Origin: an archaeon
GTDB lineage: Archaea > Nanobdellota > Nanobdellia > SCGC-AAA011-G17 > GW2011-AR17
DNA length: 6,809 nt
Direction: 5' to 3'
Assembly (NCBI GenBank): GCA_023245755.1
Contig: JAHFJQ010000058.1
Coordinates: 1-6,809, forward strand
Shown here: positions 1 to 5,183 of the stretch, piece after piece
How positions within the stretch are numbered: the first letter of the stretch is position 1
Layout of the letters: each line of letters begins with the position of its first letter
The notes under the pieces: model-generated
The model's input: only the letters and a program-made list of their open reading frames with translations
Told to the model about the DNA's origin: nothing
Database searches by the model: none
Translations under genes and position numbers: made by a program

Positions 1-1025
1 GTATTGTGGGAACAGATGTTGCAACGGTGAAACTCAAAGAAGGAATGTTTGTTACTGTAGATGCACGTAAAGGAAAAGTCTATGAGGGAAATGTTTCTTT
101 AGTTGTAGATAAAGAAGAGGAAAGAGTTGATATTGCTACAAAAATTAAGGTAAAAGTTATTCTTGATATGCCTCAACTCGCAGAGCATGCTGCAGCAACT
201 GGTGCTGATGGTGTTGGACTGCTGCGAAGTGAATTCATTAATATGGAAAGCAGAGAACATCCTGTCTATATGATTCATTCTGGAAAAACTGAGGAGTTTG
301 TTTCTCACTTAACAGATAATTTGAAAATTATTTGTAAAGCATTCAAGGGAAAACCTGTGTGGTACCGTACTTTAGATGCACGAACAGATGAGTTTCGTAA
401 TCTTAAAGGAGGAGAGACGGAACCAGAAGAAGATAATCCTATGATGGGCTGGAGAAGTATTCGAAGAAGCTTAGATCAACCCGAGTTGTTACGGGCTGAG
501 TTTGAGGCAATTAAGCGTGTGCACAAAGCAGGTTATACGAATCTTGGGGTCATGCTTCCTCTTGTGACAGATCCAGGACAAGTACATCAAGCAAAAAAAA
601 TATTTAAAGAATCTACTGGGATGACTCCTTTGAAAGATATTGCTTTTGGAGTTATGGTAGAAACACCTGCTGCTGTGCAAATGATTGAAGAGATTTGCCA
701 AGAAGGGATTTCCTTTGTTTCTTTGGGAACAAATGATCTTACACAGTTTACTTTAGCCTGTGATAGAAATTCTGGAAGGGTTGCAAAACTCTATGATGAG
801 ATGCACCCAGCTGTACTTAGGGAAATTCACAAAGTTATACAAACCTGTAAAAAACATAACGTGGAAACTTCTATTTGTGGACAAGCTGGGTCTCGAATAG
901 AAATGGCACAATTTCTTTGTCAAGAAGGGGTAGATTCTATTTCTGCAAATATAGATGCAGTGAATAGTATTCGAAAGACTGTTGCAAAAGTTGAAGGGCT
1001 TTTACCCAATGGTAAAAAGAAATAG
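1..1025 (+). CDS. ppsA: Phosphoenolpyruvate synthase (pyruvate, water dikinase), C-terminal part, 5' end cut by the window
   Basis: PpsA makes phosphoenolpyruvate from pyruvate, ATP and water (AMP and Pi released), the entry to gluconeogenesis, in the cytoplasm. Reading is open from base 3. The visible part begins at the end of the phosphohistidine swivel domain (IVGTDVA...GKVYEG) and then covers the whole PEP-binding TIM barrel. Counting from the GTG at 6, the barrel shows GADGVGLLRSEF (66-77), YRTLDARTDEF (120-130), ENPMxGWR-type EDNPMMGWRSIRR (142-154), VMVETPAAV (217-225), SLGTNDLTQFTLACDR (239-254) and the active-site cysteine in SICGQAGS (Cys291), then GVDSISANIDAV near the end. The ATP-grasp domain and catalytic histidine lie upstream of the window. 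CGQAGS replaces the commoner CGQAPS. PPDK and PTS enzyme I share the barrel, but the motif set and archaeal-like context favour PpsA. The GTG at 6 is internal, not a start. Confidence 0.93.
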   Translation, partial: IVGTDVATVKLKEGMFVTVDARKGKVYEGNVSLVVDKEEERVDIATKIKVKVILDMPQLAEHAAATGADGVGLLRSEFINMESREHPVYMIHSGKTEEFVSHLTDNLKIICKAFKGKPVWYRTLDARTDEFRNLKGGETEPEEDNPMMGWRSIRRSLDQPELLRAEFEAIKRVHKAGYTNLGVMLPLVTDPGQVHQAKKIFKESTGMTPLKDIAFGVMVETPAAVQMIEEICQEGISFVSLGTNDLTQFTLACDRNSGRVAKLYDEMHPAVLREIHKVIQTCKKHNVETSICGQAGSRIEMAQFLCQEGVDSISANIDAVNSIRKTVAKVEGLLPNGKKK

Positions 1026-1034
1026 TTAAATAGG
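1024..1034 (+). promoter_or_regulatory. TATA-like box for the 123-aa gene
   Basis: AGTTAAATAGG contains TTAAAT centred at about 1028.5, which is 26-27 nt before the ATG at 1055. This fits an archaeal leaderless promoter and supports 1055 rather than the second ATG at 1070. It directly abuts the ppsA stop codon. Identified by spacing and composition only. Confidence 0.4.
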
Positions 1035-1054
1035 ATGCCTTTTTCTTTCTCTTT

Positions 1055-1426
1055 ATGTTTCTTGGCTCTATGAATGAGAGTAGTGTTCGTATTCTTCGAG
1101 AAGATCATTGGAGAGAGCATAGACTCAAAGGAAATCTCTCTGAAGTAGAAATGGCTGAGTTAGAAAGGTACACCTTTGATACTGCTCCTTCTCGCCTTAC
1201 TGAAGAAGTGCGTGAGTATTACTTACGTGTGAAATCAGTGACCCTATGGAAAGCTGAACGTATGCTCAGACGAACGAGCTTTCTTCTTGGAAGGGGAGTT
1301 TATAGTCTGGATGATGTTGAAGACTTATGTTTGGCACTTTGTCCTTACTATGTTGGTTTTGTGCTGCATTATGAAGGACAAGGGTATACTACAGACCATT
1401 TTACGGGTGTATTTAGAAAAGAGTAG
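1055..1426 (+). CDS. Unrecognised 123-aa soluble protein
   Basis: I do not recognise a family. The protein is charged, with no signal peptide or membrane helix. It is probably mostly helical: residues 28-80 are rich in Glu, Arg and Leu (SEVEMAELERY, TEEVREYYLRVKSVTLWKAERMLRRTSF). A second part has SLDDVEDLCLALCPYYVGF (84-102) with two cysteines five residues apart, and the C-terminus is GYTTDHFTGVFRKE. The start at 1055 sits 26-27 nt after a TATA-like box; the ATG at 1070 (MNESS...) is an alternative, and neither has a Shine-Dalgarno site. It lies 29 nt after ppsA on the same strand, and read-through from ppsA is possible, though a T-rich stretch at 1039-1061 could end that transcript. It converges on the secreted-protein gene, with 33 nt between the stop codons. 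Confidence 0.7.
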   Translation: MFLGSMNESSVRILREDHWREHRLKGNLSEVEMAELERYTFDTAPSRLTEEVREYYLRVKSVTLWKAERMLRRTSFLLGRGVYSLDDVEDLCLALCPYYVGFVLHYEGQGYTTDHFTGVFRKE

Positions 1427-1436
1427 TATATTTTTG

Positions 1437-1472
1437 ATTAAAAAAAATAAAAAAATGGCCTAAGGGCCGTTT
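1437..1472 (-). terminator. Hairpin plus long T-tract ending the secreted-protein gene
   Basis: On the minus strand a GGCC/GGCC stem (1465-1468 with 1457-1460, four-base loop) spans the stop codon. It is followed by two runs of T (opposite A runs at 1449-1455 and 1440-1447). Archaeal RNA polymerase terminates at such T-tracts, and the short GC stem may add to it. The site also separates the two convergent genes. Confidence 0.6.
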
Positions 1473-2236
1473 AATTCTCTCCATGCTTCAAAAATGTTAT
1501 CCCACATTTGGTCTGCAAGAGTATCTGCTTGGGTCTTTACTGATTGCATTTGTGAAGAAAGAGAGCTTGCTCTTGTTTCATCAAAACTTTGTACTGCAGT
1601 AGCCCAACTTGTTCCTATACTTTCCATTTGAGAGATGTAGCTTTCTAGTGTTGCAATGTTTGTTGTTTCTGTTGGAGTATAATACTCTGCTAATGCTACT
1701 GTATTACTGATATCTGCAACATTGTAATCTGTTCTTGCGTATACTGTTTGTGCACGTGCAAGTCCCCATGTGGTATGCCAGCCATCATTTTCTGTGTGGG
1801 TATCTCTGTAGTTGTAGATATATCCTTTTATTGCTGGTGTCTCTGTATAGTATTGCTTTACTGCTTTATACATTGCAGCTCCCGCTTTTTGTTCTTCTAC
1901 TCTTGCCTGTGCTATAATTGCATTAAAATCACTGTTGATCGTCATGTCACTTTGAAGTTTTCTGAGGTTATTGTAGTAGGTTACTAAAACACTGATATCT
2001 TCTGTTGGGTGGTATAGTCTGTAATATTCTATAATTGCTGCAGGATTTTCTATTTGTGTGGTCAAATAGTAGTTTGTTCTTGCATAGCCTTCTTCTTTTT
2101 GTGCGGTTTCTAGGTTTGTTGCATAACTTGTTAGATCTACAACCCCTGGTGCCGTTATTGTTTCTTCTGCTAACACTACTGGAAGTAGTACCAACGTGAG
2201 AACCAAAGCTATTCCTATAGATAGATTCTTTTTCAT
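1460..2236 (-). CDS. Secreted, internally duplicated alpha-helical protein of unknown function
   Basis: The 258-aa product begins with a classical Sec signal peptide: MKKN, a hydrophobic core at about residues 5-20, and a likely cleavage after Ala23 (V-L-A/E-E). The mature part has no cysteine and no second membrane helix, so it should be released or held by other contacts rather than lipid-anchored. It is rich in Thr, Tyr, Ala and Gln and mostly helical. Residues 45-98 and 162-210 align with each other (AQKEEGYARTNYY with AQTVYARTDY; AIIEYYRLYHPTED with ALAEYYTPTE), each followed by a longer helix (102-130 and 218-252), which suggests an ancient duplication. No family is recognised. The start is supported by an AAGGA Shine-Dalgarno site 8 nt upstream that lies inside a hairpin. 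The gene is followed by a hairpin and T-tract. Confidence 0.85.
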   Translation of the reverse strand: MKKNLSIGIALVLTLVLLPVVLAEETITAPGVVDLTSYATNLETAQKEEGYARTNYYLTTQIENPAAIIEYYRLYHPTEDISVLVTYYNNLRKLQSDMTINSDFNAIIAQARVEEQKAGAAMYKAVKQYYTETPAIKGYIYNYRDTHTENDGWHTTWGLARAQTVYARTDYNVADISNTVALAEYYTPTETTNIATLESYISQMESIGTSWATAVQSFDETRASSLSSQMQSVKTQADTLADQMWDNIFEAWRELNGP

Positions 2237-2272
2237 GGTTTTTTCCTTCGGCTATAAAAACCGAAGGCTCAT
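2237..2272 (-). promoter_or_regulatory. Structured leader that can hide the ribosome binding site
   Basis: On the minus strand CCTTCGG (2267-2261) pairs perfectly with CCGAAGG (2251-2245) around a 9-nt loop. The second arm contains the AAGG Shine-Dalgarno site for the ATG at 2236. A competing 7-bp stem pairs GGTTTTT (2262-2256) with AAAAACC (2243-2237) and would leave the GAAGGA in its loop. A six-codon ORF (MSLRFL, ATG at 2272, stop TAG at 2254-2252) runs through the first arm. The pairings are seen in the sequence; any regulatory role is inferred. Confidence 0.45.
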
Positions 2273-2312
2273 GTAGTTCTGTCTTATTAATAATGTTTGC
2301 GAAAAGCTCTGT

Positions 2313-2323
2313 CTTTATTTAAG
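2313..2323 (-). promoter_or_regulatory. TATA-like box for the secreted-protein gene
   Basis: The minus strand reads CTTAAATAAAG, centred near 2318, predicting a transcript start near 2291 and a leader of about 55 nt that contains the hairpin. A second TATA-like stretch (TATTAATAA, 2284-2293) would start the RNA near 2262 and leave out most of the first stem arm, so the choice of promoter matters for the leader fold. Confidence 0.35.
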
Positions 2324-2331
2324 AATAATAA

Positions 2332-2754
2332 CTATTTTTTTGTTTTCTTTCCAGAGACCTTTTCTAGTTCTTTCATCATATAAATATTTTCCGTCTGAAG
2401 TTTTGTTAAAACTAAGGAATATTTATGTAATTTTGTAAGCATATCATTTAGCAAATCCGCAACTTCGTTGGTGTCTACTTCTAAGCCTGCAGGATCCAGA
2501 ATTTCTACGGTGGAAGGCATGTAATCAAAGCAGATTCCAAGTACTTTCTTTAATTCCTTTGTTTCAAATTCTATATCTGCAAAAGTGCTCCATAGCTTGT
2601 TATCCATTTCTTTGCATTCAAACATTTGGATGTTTGTTACTTTTATTTGGTCATCACCTTTAAGCTTCTCTATTACTGATTTTAGAGCCTTCTCTACATG
2701 TTCCTTGGGAGAGCCTAGAACTTCCACTGTTATTCTTGTAACGATATTTTTCAT
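2332..2754 (-). CDS. Conserved DPANN-type protein of unknown function, 140 aa
   Basis: A small soluble protein with no signal peptide or membrane helix. The N-terminal half suggests an alpha/beta ferredoxin-like arrangement: strand ITVEVLGSP (8-16), helix KEHVEKALKSVIEKLK (17-32), strand IKVTNIQMFECKE (37-49), then LWSTFADIEFE (54-64) and CFDYMPSTVEILDPAGLE (75-92). A C-terminal helix (94-132), probably a coiled coil, ends in a basic tail (GKKTKK). From memory it resembles hypothetical proteins common in Woesearchaeota/Pacearchaeota that share an MPSxVEIL-type motif and a C-terminal helix; I cannot name a function. The ATG at 2754 is preceded by a tandem AGGAAT AGGAAT (2763-2774 region) that may act as a Shine-Dalgarno site at longish spacing. 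A 12-bp palindrome (2755-2766) lies directly before the start. Confidence 0.85.
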   Translation of the reverse strand: MKNIVTRITVEVLGSPKEHVEKALKSVIEKLKGDDQIKVTNIQMFECKEMDNKLWSTFADIEFETKELKKVLGICFDYMPSTVEILDPAGLEVDTNEVADLLNDMLTKLHKYSLVLTKLQTENIYMMKELEKVSGKKTKK

Positions 2755-2944
2755 GAATATATATTCCTATTCCTACAAGCAGAGTGAGTAGGTACAAAGG
2801 CAAAATATACCTTTGTTCTGTATTGTCGAATAAAATGTGTTGATTTATTAGGTTTTCTATCACTGTCTTTTCTTTCTTTTTCGGATTCAAAAAGGTTTTT
2901 GCCTTCTTTCTGAAAGATTTGCAAGAATTTTGAAAGATTTTCAT
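2660..2944 (-). CDS. Doubtful 94-aa single-pass membrane protein overlapping the next gene
   Basis: This ORF fills an otherwise empty 215-bp gap. Its first 28 residues are strongly basic (MKIFQNSCKSFRKKAKTF, then KKKEK), followed by an amphipathic stretch and one clear hydrophobic helix (YILPLYLLTLLVGIGIYI, about residues 46-63) with a basic flank. The ATG at 2944 lies about 24 nt from an ATATTAAAA box at 2964-2971, which fits leaderless transcription. Against it, the last 31 residues run 95 nt into the 140-aa gene in another frame and look low-grade (SGSSRLSQGTCREGS), and no ribosome binding site is seen. It may be a real tail-anchored protein, a decayed gene or a chance ORF. Confidence 0.3.
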   Translation of the reverse strand: MKIFQNSCKSFRKKAKTFLNPKKKEKTVIENLINQHILFDNTEQRYILPLYLLTLLVGIGIYIHEKYRYKNNSGSSRLSQGTCREGSKISNREA

Positions 2945-2963
2945 AAATTTGTTGTAAGCTTTT

Positions 2964-2971
2964 TTTAATAT
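2964..2971. promoter_or_regulatory. TATA-like box upstream of the RelE-like gene, possibly bidirectional
   Basis: TTTTAATA centred near 2967.5 lies about 24 nt from the ATG at 2991 on the plus strand and about 24 nt from the ATG at 2944 on the minus strand. This is slightly shorter than the usual archaeal spacing. It is the only good TATA candidate for either gene. Confidence 0.3.
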
Positions 2972-2990
2972 GGTTTTCTTGTTTCTGAGA

Positions 2991-3293
2991 ATGGTATATA
3001 CGATTTACTGGACAGGTACCTTTCAAAAAATGTATGATTCTCTTCCTAGTGAAGAAAAACAATGGATTCTAAAAATAGAATTCCAAGTTAAAGAATTCCC
3101 TTATGGAAAGGTTATTCGTTATTTTTGGTTTAGAGAAAAGAAATATCTTAATAAGAGACTTTATTTTCTTATTGATGAACAAAACCAGAGAATCCTTTTT
3201 GTGGATTTTGGTTCTAAGAAAGAACAGAAAAAAGCTATACAAAAAATTCTACGAGATATGGATGATTTACTCCTTTACCTGCGTTCGCTTTAG
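2991..3293 (+). CDS. RelE/ParE-like toxin-fold protein (putative mRNA interferase)
   Basis: The 100-aa product fits the RelE/ParE fold seen in many archaeal single-gene members: strand YTIYWTGTF (3-11), helical hairpin QKMYDSLPSEEKQWILKIE (12-30), the turn FPYGKVIRYFWFREKK (36-51), core strands KRLYFLIDEQ and RILFVDFGSKKEQ (55-80), and a C-terminal helix. The LPxE...FREKK...R.YFLI...VDFGSKK order is what identifies it. RelE toxins cut mRNA on the ribosome; whether this one is active is unknown, and the catalytic set cannot be assigned by eye. The start at 2991 (MVYTIYW) is preferred because it matches where the fold begins; the ATG at 2970 adds a hydrophobic MVFLFLR. No antitoxin precedes it on the same strand. 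A 37-aa gene converges on its end with a 4-nt overlap. T-rich sequence follows the stop. Confidence 0.68.
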   Translation: MVYTIYWTGTFQKMYDSLPSEEKQWILKIEFQVKEFPYGKVIRYFWFREKKYLNKRLYFLIDEQNQRILFVDFGSKKEQKKAIQKILRDMDDLLLYLRSL

Positions 3294-3403
3294 TTTCTTT
3301 TTATGACTCTTTTATGTTTAAGGTCATCAAGAACAGCATTTAATCTTGTTTCTACATCATTGTAGATCGTTTTTTCTTTTTTTCTTAAAATTGCTGTTTC
3401 CAT
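3290..3403 (-). CDS. 37-aa charged helical miniprotein converging on the RelE-like gene
   Basis: A short ORF reads METAILRKKEKTIYNDVETR and then LNAVLDDLKHKRVIKRN before TAA. It has 18 charged residues, counting Arg, Lys, Asp and Glu. A single amphipathic or coiled-coil helix is likely for residues 5-32 (V17, L21, V24, L25 and L28 along one face), and there is no signal peptide. Support for it being real is positional: AGTTATTTAAACAAG gives a TTTAAA box (3426-3431) centred 25-26 nt before the ATG, as in the neighbouring leaderless genes. Its stop overlaps the stop of the RelE-like gene tail to tail by 4 nt. An antitoxin or antisense partner of the toxin-like gene is conceivable but unproven. 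I recognise no family. Confidence 0.5.
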   Translation of the reverse strand: METAILRKKEKTIYNDVETRLNAVLDDLKHKRVIKRN

Positions 3404-3423
3404 ATAGAATAAATGGATTTTCT

Positions 3424-3434
3424 TGTTTAAATAA
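3424..3434 (-). promoter_or_regulatory. TATA box for the 37-aa gene
   Basis: The plus strand TGTTTAAATAA contains TTTAAA at 3426-3431, centred 25-26 nt upstream of the minus-strand ATG at 3403. It predicts transcription starting at or next to the start codon. Confidence 0.5.
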
Positions 3435-3450
3435 CTTCTCCCGACTTTTT

Positions 3451-3463
3451 TGAAAAATTTTCA
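3451..3463 (-). terminator. Short palindrome after the aminotransferase gene, weak terminator candidate
   Basis: TGAAAAATTTTCA is a 13-nt palindrome just after the aminotransferase stop codon. On the minus strand it ends in a short T run, but the following bases are A-rich. It could mark the transcript end, though it is weaker than the T-tracts elsewhere in the window. Confidence 0.25.
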
Positions 3464-3465
3464 GA

Positions 3466-4791
3466 CTAATGAGAACCTTTTGAAGCCTGGTAGAGACGGT
3501 CATATACTTCTGAAATATCTCTTTGCGGTACAGCAGATAGAGCTACCCTGATGAGGCCTCCGTATATTGGATCATTTAAAGAAAGAACTCCTATATTATG
3601 TTGTTCTCTAAGGACTCTTCGTACTTTTTCTGGATCTGCTCTTTTTAGTTGTGTACACATAAAATATCCTGAATTAAATGGAAGCGCAACGAATTCTTCT
3701 TCCCACTCTGGGTGTTGTGCAAGTGTTGCTTTGATTGCTTGTGCTCTTGCTTTGAGAACATTTCTTCTATCTTCTACTTGTTCTTGAAAATGTGGATCTT
3801 GTAAGCCATGAAGGACCATGTATTGTGATTGCGTTGTTACTCCAGAAATTGTTCCTCGTACTCGTCCAGCAGTTTTGTCTTCTAGTGCATTTGCTGCTTC
3901 TTGCGTCATACCTTGAAAACCATAGGTTAAGAAACCGACTCTTCCCCCCCAGAAAAAACATTCCTTTGTTGGACCATCTACTTTCACTGCGAGAATGTTT
4001 GGATGTGCGTGAGCGAGTCTTCCAAAAAGAGATTCTGTAAGTAGGCCTTTTTCATAGACTAGGCCGTTATAGGCATCATCTGTAATGACACAGATAGCAT
4101 TATCTCGGTCAGCAGCATCTTTGAGTATGGTGACAAGTTGGTCTGCTTCACTTATTGTTGGGGTATATCCGGTAGGGTTACTTGGGAAGGTTAAACAGAG
4201 TGTGTGTTTTTTTCCAGAGCCACGTAAAGACTCTTCTAAACTTTCTAAATCTAAACCTTCTCCTTTGTACAAAGAAAGTTCAGTTATTTCTGTAAGGCCA
4301 TTATCCCCTTGAAAATGAAGCAAGTAATTCCCCCAGTAAGGTCTATACAGTGTTACTTCATCTCCTTCTCCAATAAATAATTCCCTTGCGAGTGTGAGTC
4401 CACTTGCAAGTCCTGCAGTAGCTACCGGAAGAGATATTCTTCCTTCTAGGGAAGGGTTCTTTCTTTGTATTTCTTTTTGCCAGAGTTCTCGTAATTGGCC
4501 TATCCCATGTGTTGGAGGATAAGGAAAGACTTCTCCTATGGGAAGCTTTGCTTGTTCTGCAAGGCAGGCTAATACTAGGGGTCTTCTTTCATCATCAAAT
4601 GCTTGTCCTAAGGTTGCATTAACTCTTGTTCCCCTTGCTTCTCCAGTTTGTCCGGGAATACCAGAAATAGGATAGTATGCTCTTCTTCCTAGAGGCGAAA
4701 GAAGGCGTTCTCCTACTGTTCCTTTAAGTTGGAGATTTAGTGCTTCTGCTTCTTTATGTACTGTCGCCCCTTTTACCCTAAGAATTGTCAT
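3466..4791 (-). CDS. PLP-dependent aminotransferase, class I/II (fold type I)
   Basis: The 441-aa cytoplasmic enzyme should transfer amino groups between an amino acid and a 2-oxo acid using pyridoxal phosphate. Landmarks of fold type I are present in order: substrate-side NATLGQAF (58-65), YPPTHGIGQLRELW (91-104), phosphate loop ATAGLASGL (124-132), ring-stacking Trp153 in RPYWGNY, NPTGYTP (Asn205), TDDAYNGL (Asp238, Tyr241), the Schiff-base Lys276 in VDGPTKECFFWGGRVG, Arg284 eight residues later, and the carboxylate-binding Arg415 in LIRVALS. The segment before Lys276 is DGPT, not the usual SxSK, so it belongs to a divergent subgroup whose substrate I cannot name; aromatic or aspartate-type substrates are only guesses. 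The start fits a TATA-like box about 30 nt upstream. A run of seven C (3944-3950) lies in the active-site codons, and the frame is intact there. Confidence 0.9.
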   Translation of the reverse strand: MTILRVKGATVHKEAEALNLQLKGTVGERLLSPLGRRAYYPISGIPGQTGEARGTRVNATLGQAFDDERRPLVLACLAEQAKLPIGEVFPYPPTHGIGQLRELWQKEIQRKNPSLEGRISLPVATAGLASGLTLARELFIGEGDEVTLYRPYWGNYLLHFQGDNGLTEITELSLYKGEGLDLESLEESLRGSGKKHTLCLTFPSNPTGYTPTISEADQLVTILKDAADRDNAICVITDDAYNGLVYEKGLLTESLFGRLAHAHPNILAVKVDGPTKECFFWGGRVGFLTYGFQGMTQEAANALEDKTAGRVRGTISGVTTQSQYMVLHGLQDPHFQEQVEDRRNVLKARAQAIKATLAQHPEWEEEFVALPFNSGYFMCTQLKRADPEKVRRVLREQHNIGVLSLNDPIYGGLIRVALSAVPQRDISEVYDRLYQASKGSH

Positions 4792-4815
4792 TTCTAATGA
4801 AGAAACATTTTTCTT

Positions 4816-4826
4816 CCTTTAAAAGA
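4816..4826 (-). promoter_or_regulatory. TATA-like box for the aminotransferase gene
   Basis: The minus strand reads TCTTTTAAAGG; TTTAAA at 4818-4823 is centred about 30 nt before the ATG at 4791, giving a leader of only a few bases. The adjacent AAAGGAAG resembles a Shine-Dalgarno site but would serve only a four-codon ORF (MFLH) starting near 4808. Confidence 0.4.
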
Positions 4827-4849
4827 ATTATGGTACTTTCTTTCTATGA

Positions 4850-5107
4850 TTAAAATTTTTTCTTTTTGAATGCAATTTTGTATGCGTTTTCTAAAAGATC
4901 CGTTCCTACATATCCTGCAATGACAGAAAATTTAATGTCAGAGTCAAACATTGCTCCTGCGGCTGCACCAATAATTCCTGAAGAAAGGATTGTTACTGCT
5001 GTGTATGACCAGACAATCTCTACATCATTACGCATTGCTTTTAATAATCCCACACATGCACGTGCGATACCACCAAGAAGGCCTAATGCTGCACTTTCCC
5101 AAATCAT
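4850..5107 (-). CDS. Small three-helix membrane protein, holin-like topology
   Basis: The 85-aa product has hydrophobic, glycine- and alanine-rich stretches at about residues 3-24 (ESAALGLLGGIARACVGLL), 31-53 (IVWSYTAVTILSSGIIGAAAGAMF) and 58-80, then ends in KKKKF. The third segment carries GYVGTDLLEN (65-74), which resembles the GYxGTD/E motif near the C-terminus of several phage holins. Size, helix number and charged tail also fit a holin, but there are no lysin or phage genes nearby, so a housekeeping or vesicle role in an archaeal membrane is equally possible. The ATG at 5107 lies 27-28 nt from a TTTAAA box, indicating a leaderless transcript. No T-tract follows the stop, so read-through into the aminotransferase gene 58 nt downstream is possible. 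Confidence 0.75.
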   Translation of the reverse strand: MIWESAALGLLGGIARACVGLLKAMRNDVEIVWSYTAVTILSSGIIGAAAGAMFDSDIKFSVIAGYVGTDLLENAYKIAFKKKKF

Positions 5108-5129
5108 AATTTGTTAGTAAGGAAAGAAG

Positions 5130-5140
5130 TATTTAAACTT
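5130..5140 (-). promoter_or_regulatory. TATA box for the holin-like gene
   Basis: The minus strand AAGTTTAAATA contains TTTAAA (5132-5137) centred 27-28 nt before the ATG at 5107, the ideal distance for a leaderless archaeal start. Confidence 0.6.
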
Positions 5141-5153
5141 TTTTGTCAGTTGC

Positions 5154-5183
5154 ATAGAAAAATAATAGTAAAAAAATAAAAAT
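5154..5183 (-). terminator. T-rich terminator of the two-helix membrane protein gene
   Basis: Directly after the stop at 5184 the minus strand carries three T-rich runs (TTTTTA, TTTTTTTA, TTATTTTTC). No hairpin is evident, as is usual for archaeal T-tract termination. It lies just upstream of the next gene's TATA box and so insulates the two units. Confidence 0.5.

Noticed and set aside
1735..1987. Two overlapping plus-strand ORFs of 60 and 79 codons opposite the secreted-protein gene
   Set aside because: They are hydrophobic, Leu/Cys/Tyr-rich shadows of the minus-strand coding region, without a promoter or ribosome binding site of their own.
2755..2766. 12-bp palindrome GAATATATATTC before the 140-aa gene
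   Set aside because: It is pure AT in the middle and expected by chance in such DNA; it is too close to the ATG to be the TATA box.
2970..2990. Seven-residue N-terminal extension MVFLFLR of the RelE-like protein
   Set aside because: The RelE-type fold begins at the second Met; the extension is hydrophobic and has no ribosome binding site, though it cannot be fully excluded.
2751..3062. 103-codon minus-strand ORF
   Set aside because: It covers the start of the RelE-like gene and has no promoter at its ATG; the 94-aa frame in the same gap is the better candidate.
3551..4312. Several plus-strand ORFs of 75-82 codons opposite the aminotransferase
   Set aside because: They are shadow frames of a well-defined enzyme gene with complete active-site motifs on the minus strand.
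4796..4810. Four-codon ORF (MFLH) after an AAAGGAAG site upstream of the aminotransferase
   Set aside because: It would lie upstream of or at the predicted transcript start, is too short to support, and the purine run is common in this DNA.
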